From the NCBI RefSeq assembly GCF_028765545.1, contig NZ_JARACP010000010.1:62001-126000 (forward strand): DNA of 64,000 nt. Reading direction: 5' to 3'. Every line of letters begins with the position of its first letter. Position 1 is the stretch's first letter. Under the pieces are notes generated by a model. It had not been told where the DNA came from, searched no databases, and saw only the letters and a program-made list of their open reading frames with translations. Both the position numbers and the translations under genes were made by a program. This document shows, piece by piece, positions 53,910 to 63,969 of this stretch. The stretch is from Aliivibrio sp. S4MY1 (GTDB lineage Bacteria > Pseudomonadota > Gammaproteobacteria > Enterobacterales > Vibrionaceae).

Positions 53910-54752
53910 ATGACAATCGAAAATATCAGCCAAGCAAAAGTTGCGGGTGGTTGGCACAAACAATACACACATACTTCATCATCTCTAAACTGCGATATGC
54001 GCTTTGCTATTTTTCTACCTGCAAACGCTTCTGAGACAAATCCTGTTCCTGTTTTATACTGGTTATCAGGCTTAACTTGTACTGATGAAAACTTCATGCA
54101 AAAAGCGGGCGCATTCAAAAAAGCGGCTGAATTAGGCATTGCGATTGTTGCTATGGATACAAGCCCTCGTGGTGAAGACGTTGCTGATGATGCAGAAGGC
54201 GCATACGATTTTGGCCTAGGTGCAGGGTTCTACTTAAATGCAACTCAAGCGCCGTGGAATCGTCATTATCATATGTATGACTATGTGACAAAAGAACTAC
54301 CATCGTTAATCGAAGAGCACTTCCCTGTATCAGATAAAAAATCAATTTCTGGTCATAGCATGGGTGGCCACGGTGCAATTTCTATTGGGTTAAAAAATCA
54401 AGACGCATATCAGTCTATCTCTGCATTTAGCCCTATATCTAGCCCAATTAACTGCCCTTGGGGTCAAAAAGCATTAGGTCTATATCTTGGTGATAATAAA
54501 GAGACTTGGAAAGAGTACGATAGCTCTGAGCTACTGAAAAAAGGCTCTAAGTTACCAATTTTAGTTGACCAAGGTGAAGCTGATGGCTTCTTAGAAGAAC
54601 AATTAAAGCCTGAATGCTTACTTTCTTCAGCTGAGCAATCGGGTGCCGATGTAGAAGTAAGAATGCAGCCTGGCTACGATCACAGCTACTTCTTTATTTC
54701 GACGTTTATCGATGAACATCTAGAGTTTCATGCTGCTTATTTAAATAAATAA
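53910..54752 (+). CDS. fghA: S-formylglutathione hydrolase
   Basis: 280 residues from MTIENISQAKVAGG; an in-frame ATG nine codons earlier (53883) is rejected because AAAGGG precedes 53910. Esterase-D-family alpha/beta hydrolase with nucleophile in SGHSMGGHGA, oxyanion-side WLSGLTCTDENF, acid in VDQGEADGFL and histidine in PGYDHSYFF. It releases formate and glutathione from S-formylglutathione, the product of AdhC. Together the genes complete formaldehyde detoxification. Confidence 0.96.
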   Translation: MTIENISQAKVAGGWHKQYTHTSSSLNCDMRFAIFLPANASETNPVPVLYWLSGLTCTDENFMQKAGAFKKAAELGIAIVAMDTSPRGEDVADDAEGAYDFGLGAGFYLNATQAPWNRHYHMYDYVTKELPSLIEEHFPVSDKKSISGHSMGGHGAISIGLKNQDAYQSISAFSPISSPINCPWGQKALGLYLGDNKETWKEYDSSELLKKGSKLPILVDQGEADGFLEEQLKPECLLSSAEQSGADVEVRMQPGYDHSYFFISTFIDEHLEFHAAYLNK

Positions 54753-54785
54753 TACTGATTTAAGATAAGCAAAAGCATAAATAGC

Positions 54786-54823
54786 AAAATCCCAGAGTAG
54801 GTTCTCCTTCTCTGGGATTTTTT
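54786..54823. terminator. bidirectional terminator
   Basis: AAAATCCCAGAG / CTCTGGGATTTT with a 12-base loop, between convergent fghA and the CyuP-like permease gene. Confidence 0.9.
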
Positions 54824-54848
54824 ATGTTTATATATTAATTTTCTATAA

Positions 54849-56153
54849 TTAGATAAACGCTAACACTGGAGAGATACAAAGAAGTATACCCGTCACAATA
54901 ATTAGATTAGTTGATAAACCTTTGTACTTATGAAGTGTTGGTACTTTATGAACTAGATATGCAGGGATTAAACAACCTACCAAACCAAATACAGGACTAC
55001 AAATCGAAGTAAATGATAAAATAGGCGCATTTAACGCAACAGCAGACCACGCAAGTAAAATAATAAACACCGTTATTAGTTTATTAACTACCTCTTTATT
55101 AATTGCAGACTCATCCATACGTCTTAACAATAAGTTCATTGCAATACCACGACATGCTTCTTGGAATGCCATAAACACACCAAAGAATGAAGTTACGACA
55201 GCAAAAATATTAATCACAATACCGGTAACCGTTGCCCAACTTCCTGGGAAGTAATGAGCAATAATCGCTAATGCAGAGATGTTTTTATTCATTGCCTCTG
55301 TCGCTTGCTCTTGGCTTATTGCAAAGGTAAATGACACTGCAAAAAAGAACACAACAACGAATAAGATAGCAAAAGCAATATTCATCGCTCTTAGTGATTT
55401 ATAACGCGCAACTTCGATTGATTTCTCACGTGAACGGTATGAGATAACCATAGGGCTCAGAGATTGAATAAAAAGAATAGACGTTAAGGTAAATGGAAGC
55501 GTAATAATCGCATCTTTTAACATTGGACCAAACGATCCCATTGCTGGAATATTAGAAAAATCCCAACGAGAAACCAATAGCAGCCCCATTACAGCAACTA
55601 AAGATAAAACCGTGACCGCCATAAAACCAGATAATTTAAATAGCAGTTTTTCACCTTTAGAACCAATAAATGCAAGAACACAAATTAAACCTAAACCATA
55701 AAAAACATTGTCATTTAAATGCCCTTCCGTTACACCAAAAGAATGCAAATATGAAGAACTGTCATTAGTTACTGCTAATGAGTAAACTAATACCCAGATA
55801 ACCAACATAATAAAATAAAGAACACCTAAAGCCACTCCCCAATTCTTACCTAAATAACCAGTAATGACACCAGGGTAATCCGTACATGTTTTTGCTTCTG
55901 CAAGAGTATTAATAAAAAGTTTTTGAAACAAATACATGGCTGGATAGCCAATAATTGAAGATAAAAGGAAAACCCAAAGCCCCATAATTCCTACTTGAAC
56001 AGGTAGAAAAACAATACCCGCACCAATAGCCATACCAATACTAATCACTATCCAACCAATATCAGTGCTGTCAAATTTAGTGGCTTTTTTCCATTCAGAA
56101 TCAGTCATATTACTTTGATCACGACCAAGTCCTGCTAATGTAGCTGTGTTCAT
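54849..56153 (-). CDS. HAAAP-family serine/cysteine permease, CyuP/YhaO-like
   Basis: 434 residues from MNTATLAGLGRDQSN. GGAG lies 6 bases upstream of this ATG (56153); the ORF extension upstream is dropped. Eleven membrane segments, with TM1 IGWIVISIGMAIGAGIVFLP typical of the hydroxy/aromatic amino acid permease family. The closest known types are YhaO (CyuP, DlsT) serine/cysteine permeases. It is divergent from the ridA/cyuA-like operon, which matches the E. coli yhaO-yhaM functional pairing, though there the genes are co-directional. Confidence 0.88.
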   Translation of the reverse strand: MNTATLAGLGRDQSNMTDSEWKKATKFDSTDIGWIVISIGMAIGAGIVFLPVQVGIMGLWVFLLSSIIGYPAMYLFQKLFINTLAEAKTCTDYPGVITGYLGKNWGVALGVLYFIMLVIWVLVYSLAVTNDSSSYLHSFGVTEGHLNDNVFYGLGLICVLAFIGSKGEKLLFKLSGFMAVTVLSLVAVMGLLLVSRWDFSNIPAMGSFGPMLKDAIITLPFTLTSILFIQSLSPMVISYRSREKSIEVARYKSLRAMNIAFAILFVVVFFFAVSFTFAISQEQATEAMNKNISALAIIAHYFPGSWATVTGIVINIFAVVTSFFGVFMAFQEACRGIAMNLLLRRMDESAINKEVVNKLITVFIILLAWSAVALNAPILSFTSICSPVFGLVGCLIPAYLVHKVPTLHKYKGLSTNLIIVTGILLCISPVLAFI

Positions 56154-56259
56154 ATAAAACTCCATCTTTGTAGGGATCACTATTTTTATAATTTTAAAGC
56201 GACAAACCGCCGCCAACTTGCAACTTTTGAAGAATTTACTCTCTAATTTAAAAATAACA

Positions 56260-56392
56260 ATGCAATTTTATTTGAAATGATAGCGAGATCTCAGTTCGTA
56301 AAACAAACAAAAACTTACTACAAAGTAATTGCATTCCCTTGAGAATAAGCATAAATTTAACTCACACAAATTAAATGCAATTATTTTTGCAT
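56260..56392. promoter_or_regulatory. repeated ATGCAA/TTGCAT motifs in the divergent promoter region
   Basis: ATGCAA at 56260-56265 and 56375-56380, TTGCAT at 56329-56334 and 56387-56392. The last pair forms an exact dyad ATGCAA-N6-TTGCAT. Four copies of one 6-mer in about 130 bases between the permease and ridA genes look like operators, possibly for the YheO-like regulator encoded downstream. Confidence 0.45.
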
Positions 56393-56444
56393 AATTACAG
56401 TTAAAACTTAAAATCAACAATAGTTGCAAAAAAGGACAGGACAT

Positions 56445-56825
56445 ATGAAGCAAATTATCGTGGCAAAATCAGCACCAGAAGCAATCGGCCCTTATTCTCA
56501 CGGCACCGCATTTAATGGGCTTATTTTTACATCGGGTCAATTACCTGTTGATGGGTCAACAGGCTCAGTTGTTGAAGGTGGAATTACTGCTCAATCTGAA
56601 ATGTCTCTTAAAAACTTAATTTCAGTAATTGAAGCAGCAAATGGGGATGTTAATACGGTTTTAAAAACGACCTGCTACCTTGCTAACATCACTGATTTTG
56701 CTGCATTTAATGAAGTATATAAAACGGTTTTCCATACAGACTGCCCTGCACGATCGTGCTTTGCTGTAAAAGATCTTCCACTTGGTGTACTTGTTGAAGT
56801 AGAAGCAATTGCACATCAAAAATAA
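56445..56825 (+). CDS. ridA: RidA, 2-iminobutanoate/2-iminopropanoate deaminase
   Basis: 126 residues from MKQIIVAKSAPEAIGPYSHG; the seven-residue extension upstream is rejected because AAAGGACAGGAC fits this ATG. Landmarks are FTSGQLPVDG, KTTCYLANITDF and PARSCFAVKDLPLGVLVEVEA, with the catalytic-site arginine in ARS. RidA hydrolyses the reactive enamine/imine 2-aminoacrylate, the intermediate released by cysteine desulfidases and serine dehydratases. It is the first gene of an operon with a CyuA-like enzyme, so the role here is probably local detoxification. Confidence 0.96.
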   Translation: MKQIIVAKSAPEAIGPYSHGTAFNGLIFTSGQLPVDGSTGSVVEGGITAQSEMSLKNLISVIEAANGDVNTVLKTTCYLANITDFAAFNEVYKTVFHTDCPARSCFAVKDLPLGVLVEVEAIAHQK

Positions 56826-56847
56826 TAATTAGATAAAGGTGAACAAA

Positions 56848-58125
56848 ATGAACTCTACCTGGAAGCAATACATCACTATTTTAAAAAATGTTGTGAAACC
56901 AGCTCTTGGATGTACTGAACCTATTTGTGCAGCCTATGCTACAAGCGTAGCAACGCAGATGCTTGGAGAAAAACCAGAAACTATTGATGTTTTTGTCTCT
57001 GATAATTTGTATAAAAATAGTATGGGTGTTTTTGTTCCAAGAACAGGTAGAGTTGGCCTTGCCATTGCTGCAGCTACAGGAGCTACTGGCGGAGATCCAG
57101 AAGCCGGGTTGGAAGTACTAGCAAAATTAAACGAATCTCAACTCAATGAAGCTCAGCAGCTGATTGATGCAGGACACGTTCAAGTAAAACGAGAAACCAC
57201 AGATGAATTTATCTATTGTCGCGTTATCGTTAAAAGTTCACAACAGCGTGCAGAAGTAACGATCAGCGGAGGTCATACGCTAATTGTTGAAAAACGCCTA
57301 AATGGTAATATCATTTTTTCCCTTGATTCTTTATTACCAAAAGCCTCTACTGCTTCTATTTGTGATGGCGTAGATATCACAATATCATCGATTTATAACT
57401 TTGCTACTCAGGCTGAGTTTGATGACATTAAATTTATTCTTGAAGCCAAAGACCTCAATATTGCACTCGCTCAAGAAGGATTGGATAATCCATACGGCTT
57501 AGAAGTCGGTCGAACTTATCAAAAGAACATAGATAATGGCCTGCTTTCAAAAAGCTTAGACAGTGATATTTTAATTTACACCTCTGCTGCATCTGATGCT
57601 CGAATGGGCGGTGCTACCTTACCGGCAATGTCTAATTATGGCAGCGGTAATCAAGGTATAGCAGCAACAATTCCTGTCGTTAAAATGGCTGACTTTTATA
57701 ACGCCGATGAAGAGACGTTAGCGAGAGCATTTATTATGAGTCACCTTGGGGCTATTTATATCAAATCTCATTACCCACCACTATCAGCATTTTGTGGCAA
57801 CGCTGTAACCTCGGCTGCCGCCGCTATGGCGATGGTTTATTTAGCTGGTGGGACATTCGAACAATCTTGCTCTGCGATTCAGAATACTATTAGTGATACG
57901 AGTGGAATGATCTGTGATGGAGCGAAATCAACGTGTGCAATGAAAGTAGGAAGTAGTGCTCAATCAGCCATGAAATCATCTCTTCTTGCTTTAAATGACC
58001 ATTGTGTAACGAAGCAAGGTGTTATCGCAGAAGATGTAGAAAAAACCATTAAAAACATAGGTAGAATGATAACAACAGGCATGCCGAATATTGACCATGA
58101 AATCATTGAAATAATGGCATCATAA
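56848..58125 (+). CDS. CyuA/YhaM-like L-cysteine desulfidase / L-serine dehydratase family (UPF0597)
   Basis: 425 residues from [24 protein letters not shown] lies 6 bases upstream of the ATG at 56848. It has the CTEP start motif ([13 protein letters not shown]) and late cysteines ([38 protein letters not shown]) that ligate a 4Fe-4S cluster in this family. E. coli YhaM (CyuA) is an anaerobic cysteine desulfidase that releases sulfide, ammonia and pyruvate. The permease divergently encoded, ridA upstream and the regulator downstream form a coherent catabolic locus. Confidence 0.92.
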   Translation: MNSTWKQYITILKNVVKPALGCTEPICAAYATSVATQMLGEKPETIDVFVSDNLYKNSMGVFVPRTGRVGLAIAAATGATGGDPEAGLEVLAKLNESQLNEAQQLIDAGHVQVKRETTDEFIYCRVIVKSSQQRAEVTISGGHTLIVEKRLNGNIIFSLDSLLPKASTASICDGVDITISSIYNFATQAEFDDIKFILEAKDLNIALAQEGLDNPYGLEVGRTYQKNIDNGLLSKSLDSDILIYTSAASDARMGGATLPAMSNYGSGNQGIAATIPVVKMADFYNADEETLARAFIMSHLGAIYIKSHYPPLSAFCGNAVTSAAAAMAMVYLAGGTFEQSCSAIQNTISDTSGMICDGAKSTCAMKVGSSAQSAMKSSLLALNDHCVTKQGVIAEDVEKTIKNIGRMITTGMPNIDHEIIEIMAS

Positions 58126-58131
58126 TGAAAA

Positions 58132-58156
58132 GATGTCACTATTAGCTAGTGACATC
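58132..58156. repeat. perfect intercistronic hairpin
   Basis: GATGTCACT and AGTGACATC flank a 7-base loop; 9-base perfect arms, no T tract after it. It lies between the CyuA-like and YheO-like genes and may set their relative mRNA levels or be an operator. Confidence 0.6.
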
Positions 58157-58181
58157 ACTTCCCACTAACATAAGAGTATCT

Positions 58182-58817
58182 ATGCTACATAAACTATCTA
58201 CAGCCGATAAGCTAATTCTTCAATCAACCTTTAGTATCGTTGATGGCATTGCTGCTATGTTTGGAAAACATGTCGAAGTAGTATTGCACTCTTTAGATTC
58301 AGACAATCCATCAATCATTAAAATTGCTAATGGGCATGTCACGGGTCGTGGTATTGGTGCACCTATAACCAACTTAGCATTAGAAAAGCTAAAAGCGGGT
58401 TCTGATGTATCAACCCCTTATTTCACACGAACAGATAAAGGCGAATTAATGCGTTCTGTTACTTCGATGATTCGAAATGAGGCAGGGATACCTATCGCTT
58501 TACTTTGTATGAACTCTAACCTTGACGTTCCAATGAACAGTTTCTTTATGGATCTGTTTCCTCAATCAGCTCAGTTAGCAGCGTCACCAGAAACCTTTGC
58601 AAAGGACAGTATAGAAATGCTAACGGATTCGATTTCAAGAATACAGAGTGAAGTGTTAGAAGATGAAAGTATTGCCGTCTCTCGAAGAGTCAGAACCATT
58701 GTTGAACGTTTACACCACCAAGGTGCATTCAATATCAAAGACGCCACTCAGATCACAGCTAATATTCTTAATGTGTCGAAAGACTCTGTGTATCGTTATC
58801 TAAGAAAATTTAAGTAA
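58182..58817 (+). CDS. YheO-family transcriptional regulator (PAS_6 plus HTH_22)
   Basis: 211 residues from MLHKLSTADKLILQ; the ORF extension before it starts with GTG and has no ribosome-binding site. Residues about 20-115 form the YheO-like PAS domain (FGKHVEVVLHSLDSDNPSI, GRGIGAPITNLALEKL), and about 160-211 the DNA-binding HTH_22 domain (RRVRTIVERLHHQGAFNIKD, VSKDSVYRYLRKFK). The last gene of the locus; probably its own regulator, sensing cysteine, serine or a related small molecule. That is inference. Confidence 0.9.
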   Translation: MLHKLSTADKLILQSTFSIVDGIAAMFGKHVEVVLHSLDSDNPSIIKIANGHVTGRGIGAPITNLALEKLKAGSDVSTPYFTRTDKGELMRSVTSMIRNEAGIPIALLCMNSNLDVPMNSFFMDLFPQSAQLAASPETFAKDSIEMLTDSISRIQSEVLEDESIAVSRRVRTIVERLHHQGAFNIKDATQITANILNVSKDSVYRYLRKFK

Positions 58818-58845
58818 TCCCCCTCCTCCTTCTTCACTTTCATAA

Positions 58846-58886
58846 AAAAGCCCTGAGAACTTACTATTCTCAGGGCTTTATTTTTT
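58846..58886. terminator. bidirectional terminator
   Basis: AAAGCCCTGAGAA / TTCTCAGGGCTTT with a 7-base loop, A-run on one side and T-run on the other, between convergent genes. Confidence 0.9.
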
Positions 58887-58897
58887 ACTAATACAAA

Positions 58898-60457
58898 TTA
58901 ACCTGGCAGGTTATATGTATATGGTGCTTGGATACCTAGAGGAATGCCTAGCGCCCAGTAAGCAAGTAGGAATACTGTCCAACCAATTAGCATAGCAATA
59001 GAAAAAGGCATCATTAAAGAAGCCAATGTACCGATACCCGTTGATTTAACATAGCGTTGGCAGTAAACCACTACTAATGGGAAGAATACCATTAATGGTG
59101 AGATGATATTTGAAACAGAATCACCTACACGGTATGCCGCTTGAGAAAGCTCTGGAGAGATACCAACACCCATTAACATTGGAACAAGTACAGGGCCAAT
59201 TAGAGCCCATTTAGCTGATGCAGAACCAATAAGCAAGTTAACGAATGCCGTTAGTAAGATCATACCAATAATCGTTAATTGACCAGGAAGCTCTAATGCT
59301 TTTAAGAAATCAGCACCGTACATAGCTAAGATAGTACCAATATTTGATTGACTGAAAGCAACTAGGAACTGTGCACAGAAGAATGACATAACCATGTATG
59401 CACCCATAGTACCCATTGTTTCTGACATTGCTTTAATTACATCATTGCTGCTTTTAAATGTGCCAGATACACGTCCATAAACGATACCAGGAATGATAAA
59501 CAGAATGAAAATAAGCGGTACAATTGACTGCATTAAAGGCGCTGAGAATGATGTAATTTGGCCATCAGGAGAGCGCAGTGCTGAATCTTCAGGATAAATA
59601 AGTGCGATTAATAGTGCGATACCTGCAACCATTGCCCAGCCAGCGAACTTAAATGCTTTCGATTCAATCTCTGTAAAAGAGCCTAAATCTGGTGCTGTTT
59701 CTGCATCTTCATCAACTGGAGTATTTGCTAAACGTGGTTCGATAATCTTATCAGTTACATACCAACCAATAACAACAATTAGAATTGAAGAAAGGCCTGT
59801 AAAGTAAATATTTGCCAATGGGTTAACAATGTAAGTCGTATCTAGTACTTGTGCTGCTGTTTGTGTAAAACCAGCTAGTAATGGATCGATTCCCGATGGG
59901 ATAAAGTTTGCAGAGAAACCGCCAGATACACCCGCAAATGCAGCAGCGATACCCGCTAATGGATGACGACCTGCTGCGTGGAAAATGATACCACCTAGTG
60001 GAATAACTAAAACATAACCTGCATCTGCTGCTGTGTGTGAAACGATAGCAACAAGAATAAGCATTGGTGTTAATAGTTTAGCTGGTGTGAAGTTCAGCAT
60101 TTTCTTTAGGCCAGTTTGAATAAAACCTGAAGAGTCAGCAACACCAACACCTAACATCGCAACTAATACGATACCTAATGGAGCAAAACCTGTGAAGTTC
60201 TTCACCATTGTTGCTAAAAAGTTTGCTAATGAATCACCAGTTAAAAGGTTTTTCACTTGGACTGCATCTTGAGTAACAGGATGAATCAAGTCAAATTGTA
60301 CTTGTGATAATAGCGCTGAAAGACCCCAAACAATTAAAAGGCCCCAGAAAAACAGTAGTGCAGGATCTGGGATCTTGTTACCTACTCGTTCGATTGTATT
60401 TAGAAAACGATCCATACCACTTGGCTTAGATGCTTTCTCTGCTGCTTGGTTACTCAT
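58898..60457 (-). CDS. AbgT-family transporter
   Basis: 519 residues from MSNQAAEKASKPSGM; GGAG at proper spacing picks 60457 over 60469. About 12 membrane segments with family motifs NKIPDPALLFFWGLLIVWG, SHTAADAGYVLVIPLGGIIF, FAGVSGGFSANFIPSG and IGSASAKWALIGPVLVPM. E. coli AbgT takes up p-aminobenzoyl-glutamate; other members (MtrF, YdaH) export antifolates. No folate-peptide hydrolase (abgA/B) is adjacent, so the substrate is open. Confidence 0.92.
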   Translation of the reverse strand: MSNQAAEKASKPSGMDRFLNTIERVGNKIPDPALLFFWGLLIVWGLSALLSQVQFDLIHPVTQDAVQVKNLLTGDSLANFLATMVKNFTGFAPLGIVLVAMLGVGVADSSGFIQTGLKKMLNFTPAKLLTPMLILVAIVSHTAADAGYVLVIPLGGIIFHAAGRHPLAGIAAAFAGVSGGFSANFIPSGIDPLLAGFTQTAAQVLDTTYIVNPLANIYFTGLSSILIVVIGWYVTDKIIEPRLANTPVDEDAETAPDLGSFTEIESKAFKFAGWAMVAGIALLIALIYPEDSALRSPDGQITSFSAPLMQSIVPLIFILFIIPGIVYGRVSGTFKSSNDVIKAMSETMGTMGAYMVMSFFCAQFLVAFSQSNIGTILAMYGADFLKALELPGQLTIIGMILLTAFVNLLIGSASAKWALIGPVLVPMLMGVGISPELSQAAYRVGDSVSNIISPLMVFFPLVVVYCQRYVKSTGIGTLASLMMPFSIAMLIGWTVFLLAYWALGIPLGIQAPYTYNLPG

Positions 60458-60678
60458 CCGTAACTCCATCTATTATTAATGTTGTATTTTCAGAAAAGAA
60501 TTTGGAAATTATGTGACTTCTCTTAACTTTTCTTTTGCTGAAACAGTGTAAACCACTTAAGAAAGAAATAGAGCATTTAGTTGAATAATTTAGAAGTGCA
60601 AACATATATTTTGTAAGATAAGTTTTCATTGAAACATATAACTAACAATATAAATTACTACACTTTACAATTGAAACA

Positions 60679-60706
60679 AAAAAAGCGCCTTTCGGCGCTT
60701 TCTTAA
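60679..60706 (-). terminator. intrinsic terminator of guaA
   Basis: AAAGCGCC / GGCGCTTT around TTTC, preceded on the plus strand by an A run that reads as T on the minus strand, about 28 bases past the guaA stop. Confidence 0.88.
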
Positions 60707-60733
60707 ATTAAATCAGATTCATTGAATCAGAGA

Positions 60734-62287
60734 TTATTCCCATTCGATTGTTGCTGGTGGCTTACCAGAAATATCGTAAACAACACGAGAAATGCCACTA
60801 ACTTCATTGATAATGCGGTTAGATACTTTACCTAAGAAATCGTATGGTAAATGTGCCCAATGCGCTGTCATAAAGTCGATAGTTTCTACTGCACGTAAAG
60901 AAACAACCCAATCATATTTACGACCATCACCCATTACACCTACAGAACGTACTGGTAAGAATACCGTGAACGCTTGAGATACTTTGTGGTAAAGATCCGC
61001 ATTGTGCAGCTCTTCAATGAAGATAGCATCAGCACGACGCAATAAGTCACAGTACTCTTTCTTAACCTCACCAAGAACACGAACACCTAAACCAGGCCCA
61101 GGGAACGGGTGGCGATAAAGCATATTGTATGGAAGACCTAATTCTAAGCCAATCTTACGCACTTCATCTTTAAATAGCTCACGTAATGGCTCAACAAGAC
61201 CCATCTCCATGTCATCAGGAAGACCACCAACATTGTGGTGAGATTTGATAACGTGCGCTTTACCTGTTTTCGATGCTGCTGATTCGATAACATCTGGGTA
61301 GATAGTACCTTGAGCTAACCATTTTGCATTTGATAGTTTCTTCGACTCTTCATCGAAGATATCTACAAATACGTGACCAATGATCTTACGTTTCGCTTCA
61401 GGATCTGATTCACCTTCAAGTGCATCTAGGAAACGCTTTTCAGCTTCAACATGAATGATCTTAAGACCAAACTTGTTACCGAACATTTCCATTACCTGCT
61501 CTGCTTCATTTAAACGAAGTAGACCATTATCAACAAATACGCACGTTAGTTTGTCACCGATTGCACGGTGAGCAAGCATAGCGACTACTGATGAATCTAC
61601 ACCACCAGATAAACCAAGAATCACTTCATCATCGCCTACTTGCTCTTTAATTCGAGCAACGGCATCTTCAATGATTGATGCTGAAGTCCACAGACCTTCA
61701 CAGCCACATACATTAAGAACAAAGTTCTCAAGCATTTTTAGACCGTTTTTAGTATGAGTTACTTCTGGGTGGAATTGAACACCGTAGTATTTTTTCTCTT
61801 CGTTCGCCATTGCAGCGTAAGGACAAGTTTCTGTCTCTGCAATTTTTACGAAATCAGATGGGATTTCAACAACTTTATCACCGTGGCTCATCCAAACATC
61901 TTGAGTCGCTTCAAGATCTTTAAACAGCACTGATTCACCTGTTACTTGTACCGCAGCATAACCAAATTCACGCTCAGTAGACGTTGCTACTTTACCGCCA
62001 AGTTGTTCTGCCATTGTTTGCATGCCGTAACACACACCAAATACAGGAACACCAGAATCAAATACATATTGAGGAGCACGAGGAGAATTTGCTTCAGTAA
62101 CACTTTCAGGACCACCAGATAAGATGATGCCATCTGGGTTAAAATCACGGATGTCAGATTCTTCTACATCCCAGCTCCAAAGCTCACAGTAAACACCAAT
62201 CTCACGGATACGACGCGCAACAAGCTGCGTGTATTGAGAACCAAAATCTAAAATAAGAATGCGTTGATCGTGGATATTAGTCGTCAT
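60734..62287 (-). CDS. guaA: GMP synthase (glutamine-hydrolysing)
   Basis: 517 residues: N-terminal class I glutaminase (nucleophile cysteine in [20 protein letters not shown] in [11 protein letters not shown]), ATP pyrophosphatase with P-loop [13 protein letters not shown], and the C-terminal dimerisation domain ending [15 protein letters not shown]. It aminates XMP to GMP. Downstream partner of guaB, with an ERIC-like palindrome in the 218-base gap. Confidence 0.98.
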   Translation of the reverse strand: MTTNIHDQRILILDFGSQYTQLVARRIREIGVYCELWSWDVEESDIRDFNPDGIILSGGPESVTEANSPRAPQYVFDSGVPVFGVCYGMQTMAEQLGGKVATSTEREFGYAAVQVTGESVLFKDLEATQDVWMSHGDKVVEIPSDFVKIAETETCPYAAMANEEKKYYGVQFHPEVTHTKNGLKMLENFVLNVCGCEGLWTSASIIEDAVARIKEQVGDDEVILGLSGGVDSSVVAMLAHRAIGDKLTCVFVDNGLLRLNEAEQVMEMFGNKFGLKIIHVEAEKRFLDALEGESDPEAKRKIIGHVFVDIFDEESKKLSNAKWLAQGTIYPDVIESAASKTGKAHVIKSHHNVGGLPDDMEMGLVEPLRELFKDEVRKIGLELGLPYNMLYRHPFPGPGLGVRVLGEVKKEYCDLLRRADAIFIEELHNADLYHKVSQAFTVFLPVRSVGVMGDGRKYDWVVSLRAVETIDFMTAHWAHLPYDFLGKVSNRIINEVSGISRVVYDISGKPPATIEWE

Positions 62288-62385
62288 TAGTCTTTCTCAA
62301 AAAGTCATTTATTTAGTGTGGCTTCACTATAAAACCACACGCTTAAAATTGAATTTGGTACAAAGTTTTTTCTTTATATTTCACA

Positions 62386-62469
62386 GCAGAATCATGCGAG
62401 TTCTAGGAAAAGGCACGGAGTTTACAAGTGTAAATGAGTACCTTTGACAACGAAATCGGAAGATTCTGC
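62386..62469. repeat. ERIC-like imperfect palindrome between guaB and guaA
   Basis: An 84-base inverted repeat. Outer arms GCAGAATC and GATTCTGC match perfectly; inner AAAGGCAC/GTACCTTT and the central GTTTAC-AAGT-GTAAAT also pair. The centre GGAGTTTACAAGTGTAAATGA resembles the centre of enterobacterial ERIC elements (GGAGCTTACATAAGTAAGTGA). Palindromic non-coding repeats of this kind are known in Vibrio. No second copy is visible in the window. Confidence 0.7.
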
Positions 62470-62505
62470 AAAGAAAATTAAGAAAAATTAGCCTAGGCGC
62501 TTCTT

Positions 62506-63969
62506 TTAACCCAAACGATAATTAGGTGCTTCTTTCGTGATTTGAACATCATGTACGTGAGACTCTTTCATCCCTGCACCTGAAATACGAACAAATTCAG
62601 CTTTAGTACGCATGTCTTCAATCGTTGCTGAACCTGTTAAGCCCATGCTTGAACGTAAACCACCCATTTGTTGGTGAACGATCTCTTTTAGACGACCTTT
62701 GTATGCGATACGACCTTCGATACCTTCAGGAACAAGCTTGTCCGCTGCATTATCAGATTGGAAGTAACGGTCTGAAGAACCTTGAGACATAGCACCAAGA
62801 GAGCCCATGCCACGGTAAGATTTGTATGAACGACCTTGATAAAGAATAACTTCACCCGGTGCTTCTTCTGTGCCAGCAAACATTGAACCAACCATTACAC
62901 ATGATGCGCCAGCTGCGATTGCTTTACATATATCACCAGAATAACGGATACCGCCATCAGCGATAACTGGAATACCATGAGCCGTTGCAACTTCTGCTGC
63001 ATCTGAAATAGCCGTAATTTGAGGAACACCCACACCTGTAACGATACGAGTTGTACAAATTGAACCAGGGCCTATACCTACTTTCACAGCACTTACACCA
63101 GCATCGATTAATGCTTTAGCGCCTGAACCAGTTGCTACGTTACCACCAATGATTTGTAGATCAGGGAATGAAGCACGAGTTTCACGAATACGTTGTAAAA
63201 CGCCTTCTGAATGACCGTGAGATGAATCGATAAGTAGAACATCAACGCCGGCTTCAACAAGAGCAGCAACGCGCTCTTCGTTACCAGCGCCAGCACCAAC
63301 AGCAGCACCAACACGTAGACGACCACGCTCATCTTTACATGCGTTTGGTTTACGTTCTGCTTTATGGAAATCTTTTGCAGTGATCATACCGGTTAGTTGG
63401 AATTCATCATTCACTACCAATACTTTCTCTACACGCGCTTCATGCATTTTCTCTTGAACTTCTTCACGAGTTGCACCTTCTTTAACAGAAGCTAGGCGTG
63501 CCTTTGGTGTCATAACAACGTCAACTTTCTTAGATAGATCTGTTACAAAGCGAACATCACGACCAGTAATGATACCAACAAGTTCGTTAGTTTCAGTTAC
63601 TACAGGGAAGCCTGCAAAACCGTGTTTTTCAGTCAGATCTTTCACATCTTGGATAGTTGCGTCAGGACGAACGGTTACTGGAGCAGAAACAACGCCAGCC
63701 TCAAAGATTTTTACTAAGCGAACTTGTTCAGCTTGCTGTGCAATAGACATGTTCTTGTGGATAAAACCGATGCCACCCTCTTGCGCTAATGCAATAGCAA
63801 GGCGCGCTTCTGTCACTGTATCCATTGATGCTGAAATCATAGGGATATTTAGAGAGATAGTCTTCGTTAACTGAGTGCGAAGATCAGCGGTGTTAGGAAG
63901 AACTGTGGAGTGTGCTGGGACGAGTAAAACGTCATCGAAGGTTAAAGCTTCTTTTGCGATTCGTAGCAT
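62506..63969 (-). CDS. guaB: IMP dehydrogenase
   Basis: 487 residues from [20 protein letters not shown]; a TTG two codons earlier is rejected. The TIM barrel is interrupted by two CBS domains (about residues 95-200, [18 protein letters not shown] and [20 protein letters not shown]). The catalytic loop is [15 protein letters not shown] with the active-site cysteine, and the flap has GSDRYFQ. It oxidises IMP to XMP, the first committed step to GMP. The gene starts 31 bases from the window edge, so its promoter lies outside. Confidence 0.98.
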   Translation of the reverse strand: MLRIAKEALTFDDVLLVPAHSTVLPNTADLRTQLTKTISLNIPMISASMDTVTEARLAIALAQEGGIGFIHKNMSIAQQAEQVRLVKIFEAGVVSAPVTVRPDATIQDVKDLTEKHGFAGFPVVTETNELVGIITGRDVRFVTDLSKKVDVVMTPKARLASVKEGATREEVQEKMHEARVEKVLVVNDEFQLTGMITAKDFHKAERKPNACKDERGRLRVGAAVGAGAGNEERVAALVEAGVDVLLIDSSHGHSEGVLQRIRETRASFPDLQIIGGNVATGSGAKALIDAGVSAVKVGIGPGSICTTRIVTGVGVPQITAISDAAEVATAHGIPVIADGGIRYSGDICKAIAAGASCVMVGSMFAGTEEAPGEVILYQGRSYKSYRGMGSLGAMSQGSSDRYFQSDNAADKLVPEGIEGRIAYKGRLKEIVHQQMGGLRSSMGLTGSATIEDMRTKAEFVRISGAGMKESHVHDVQITKEAPNYRLG

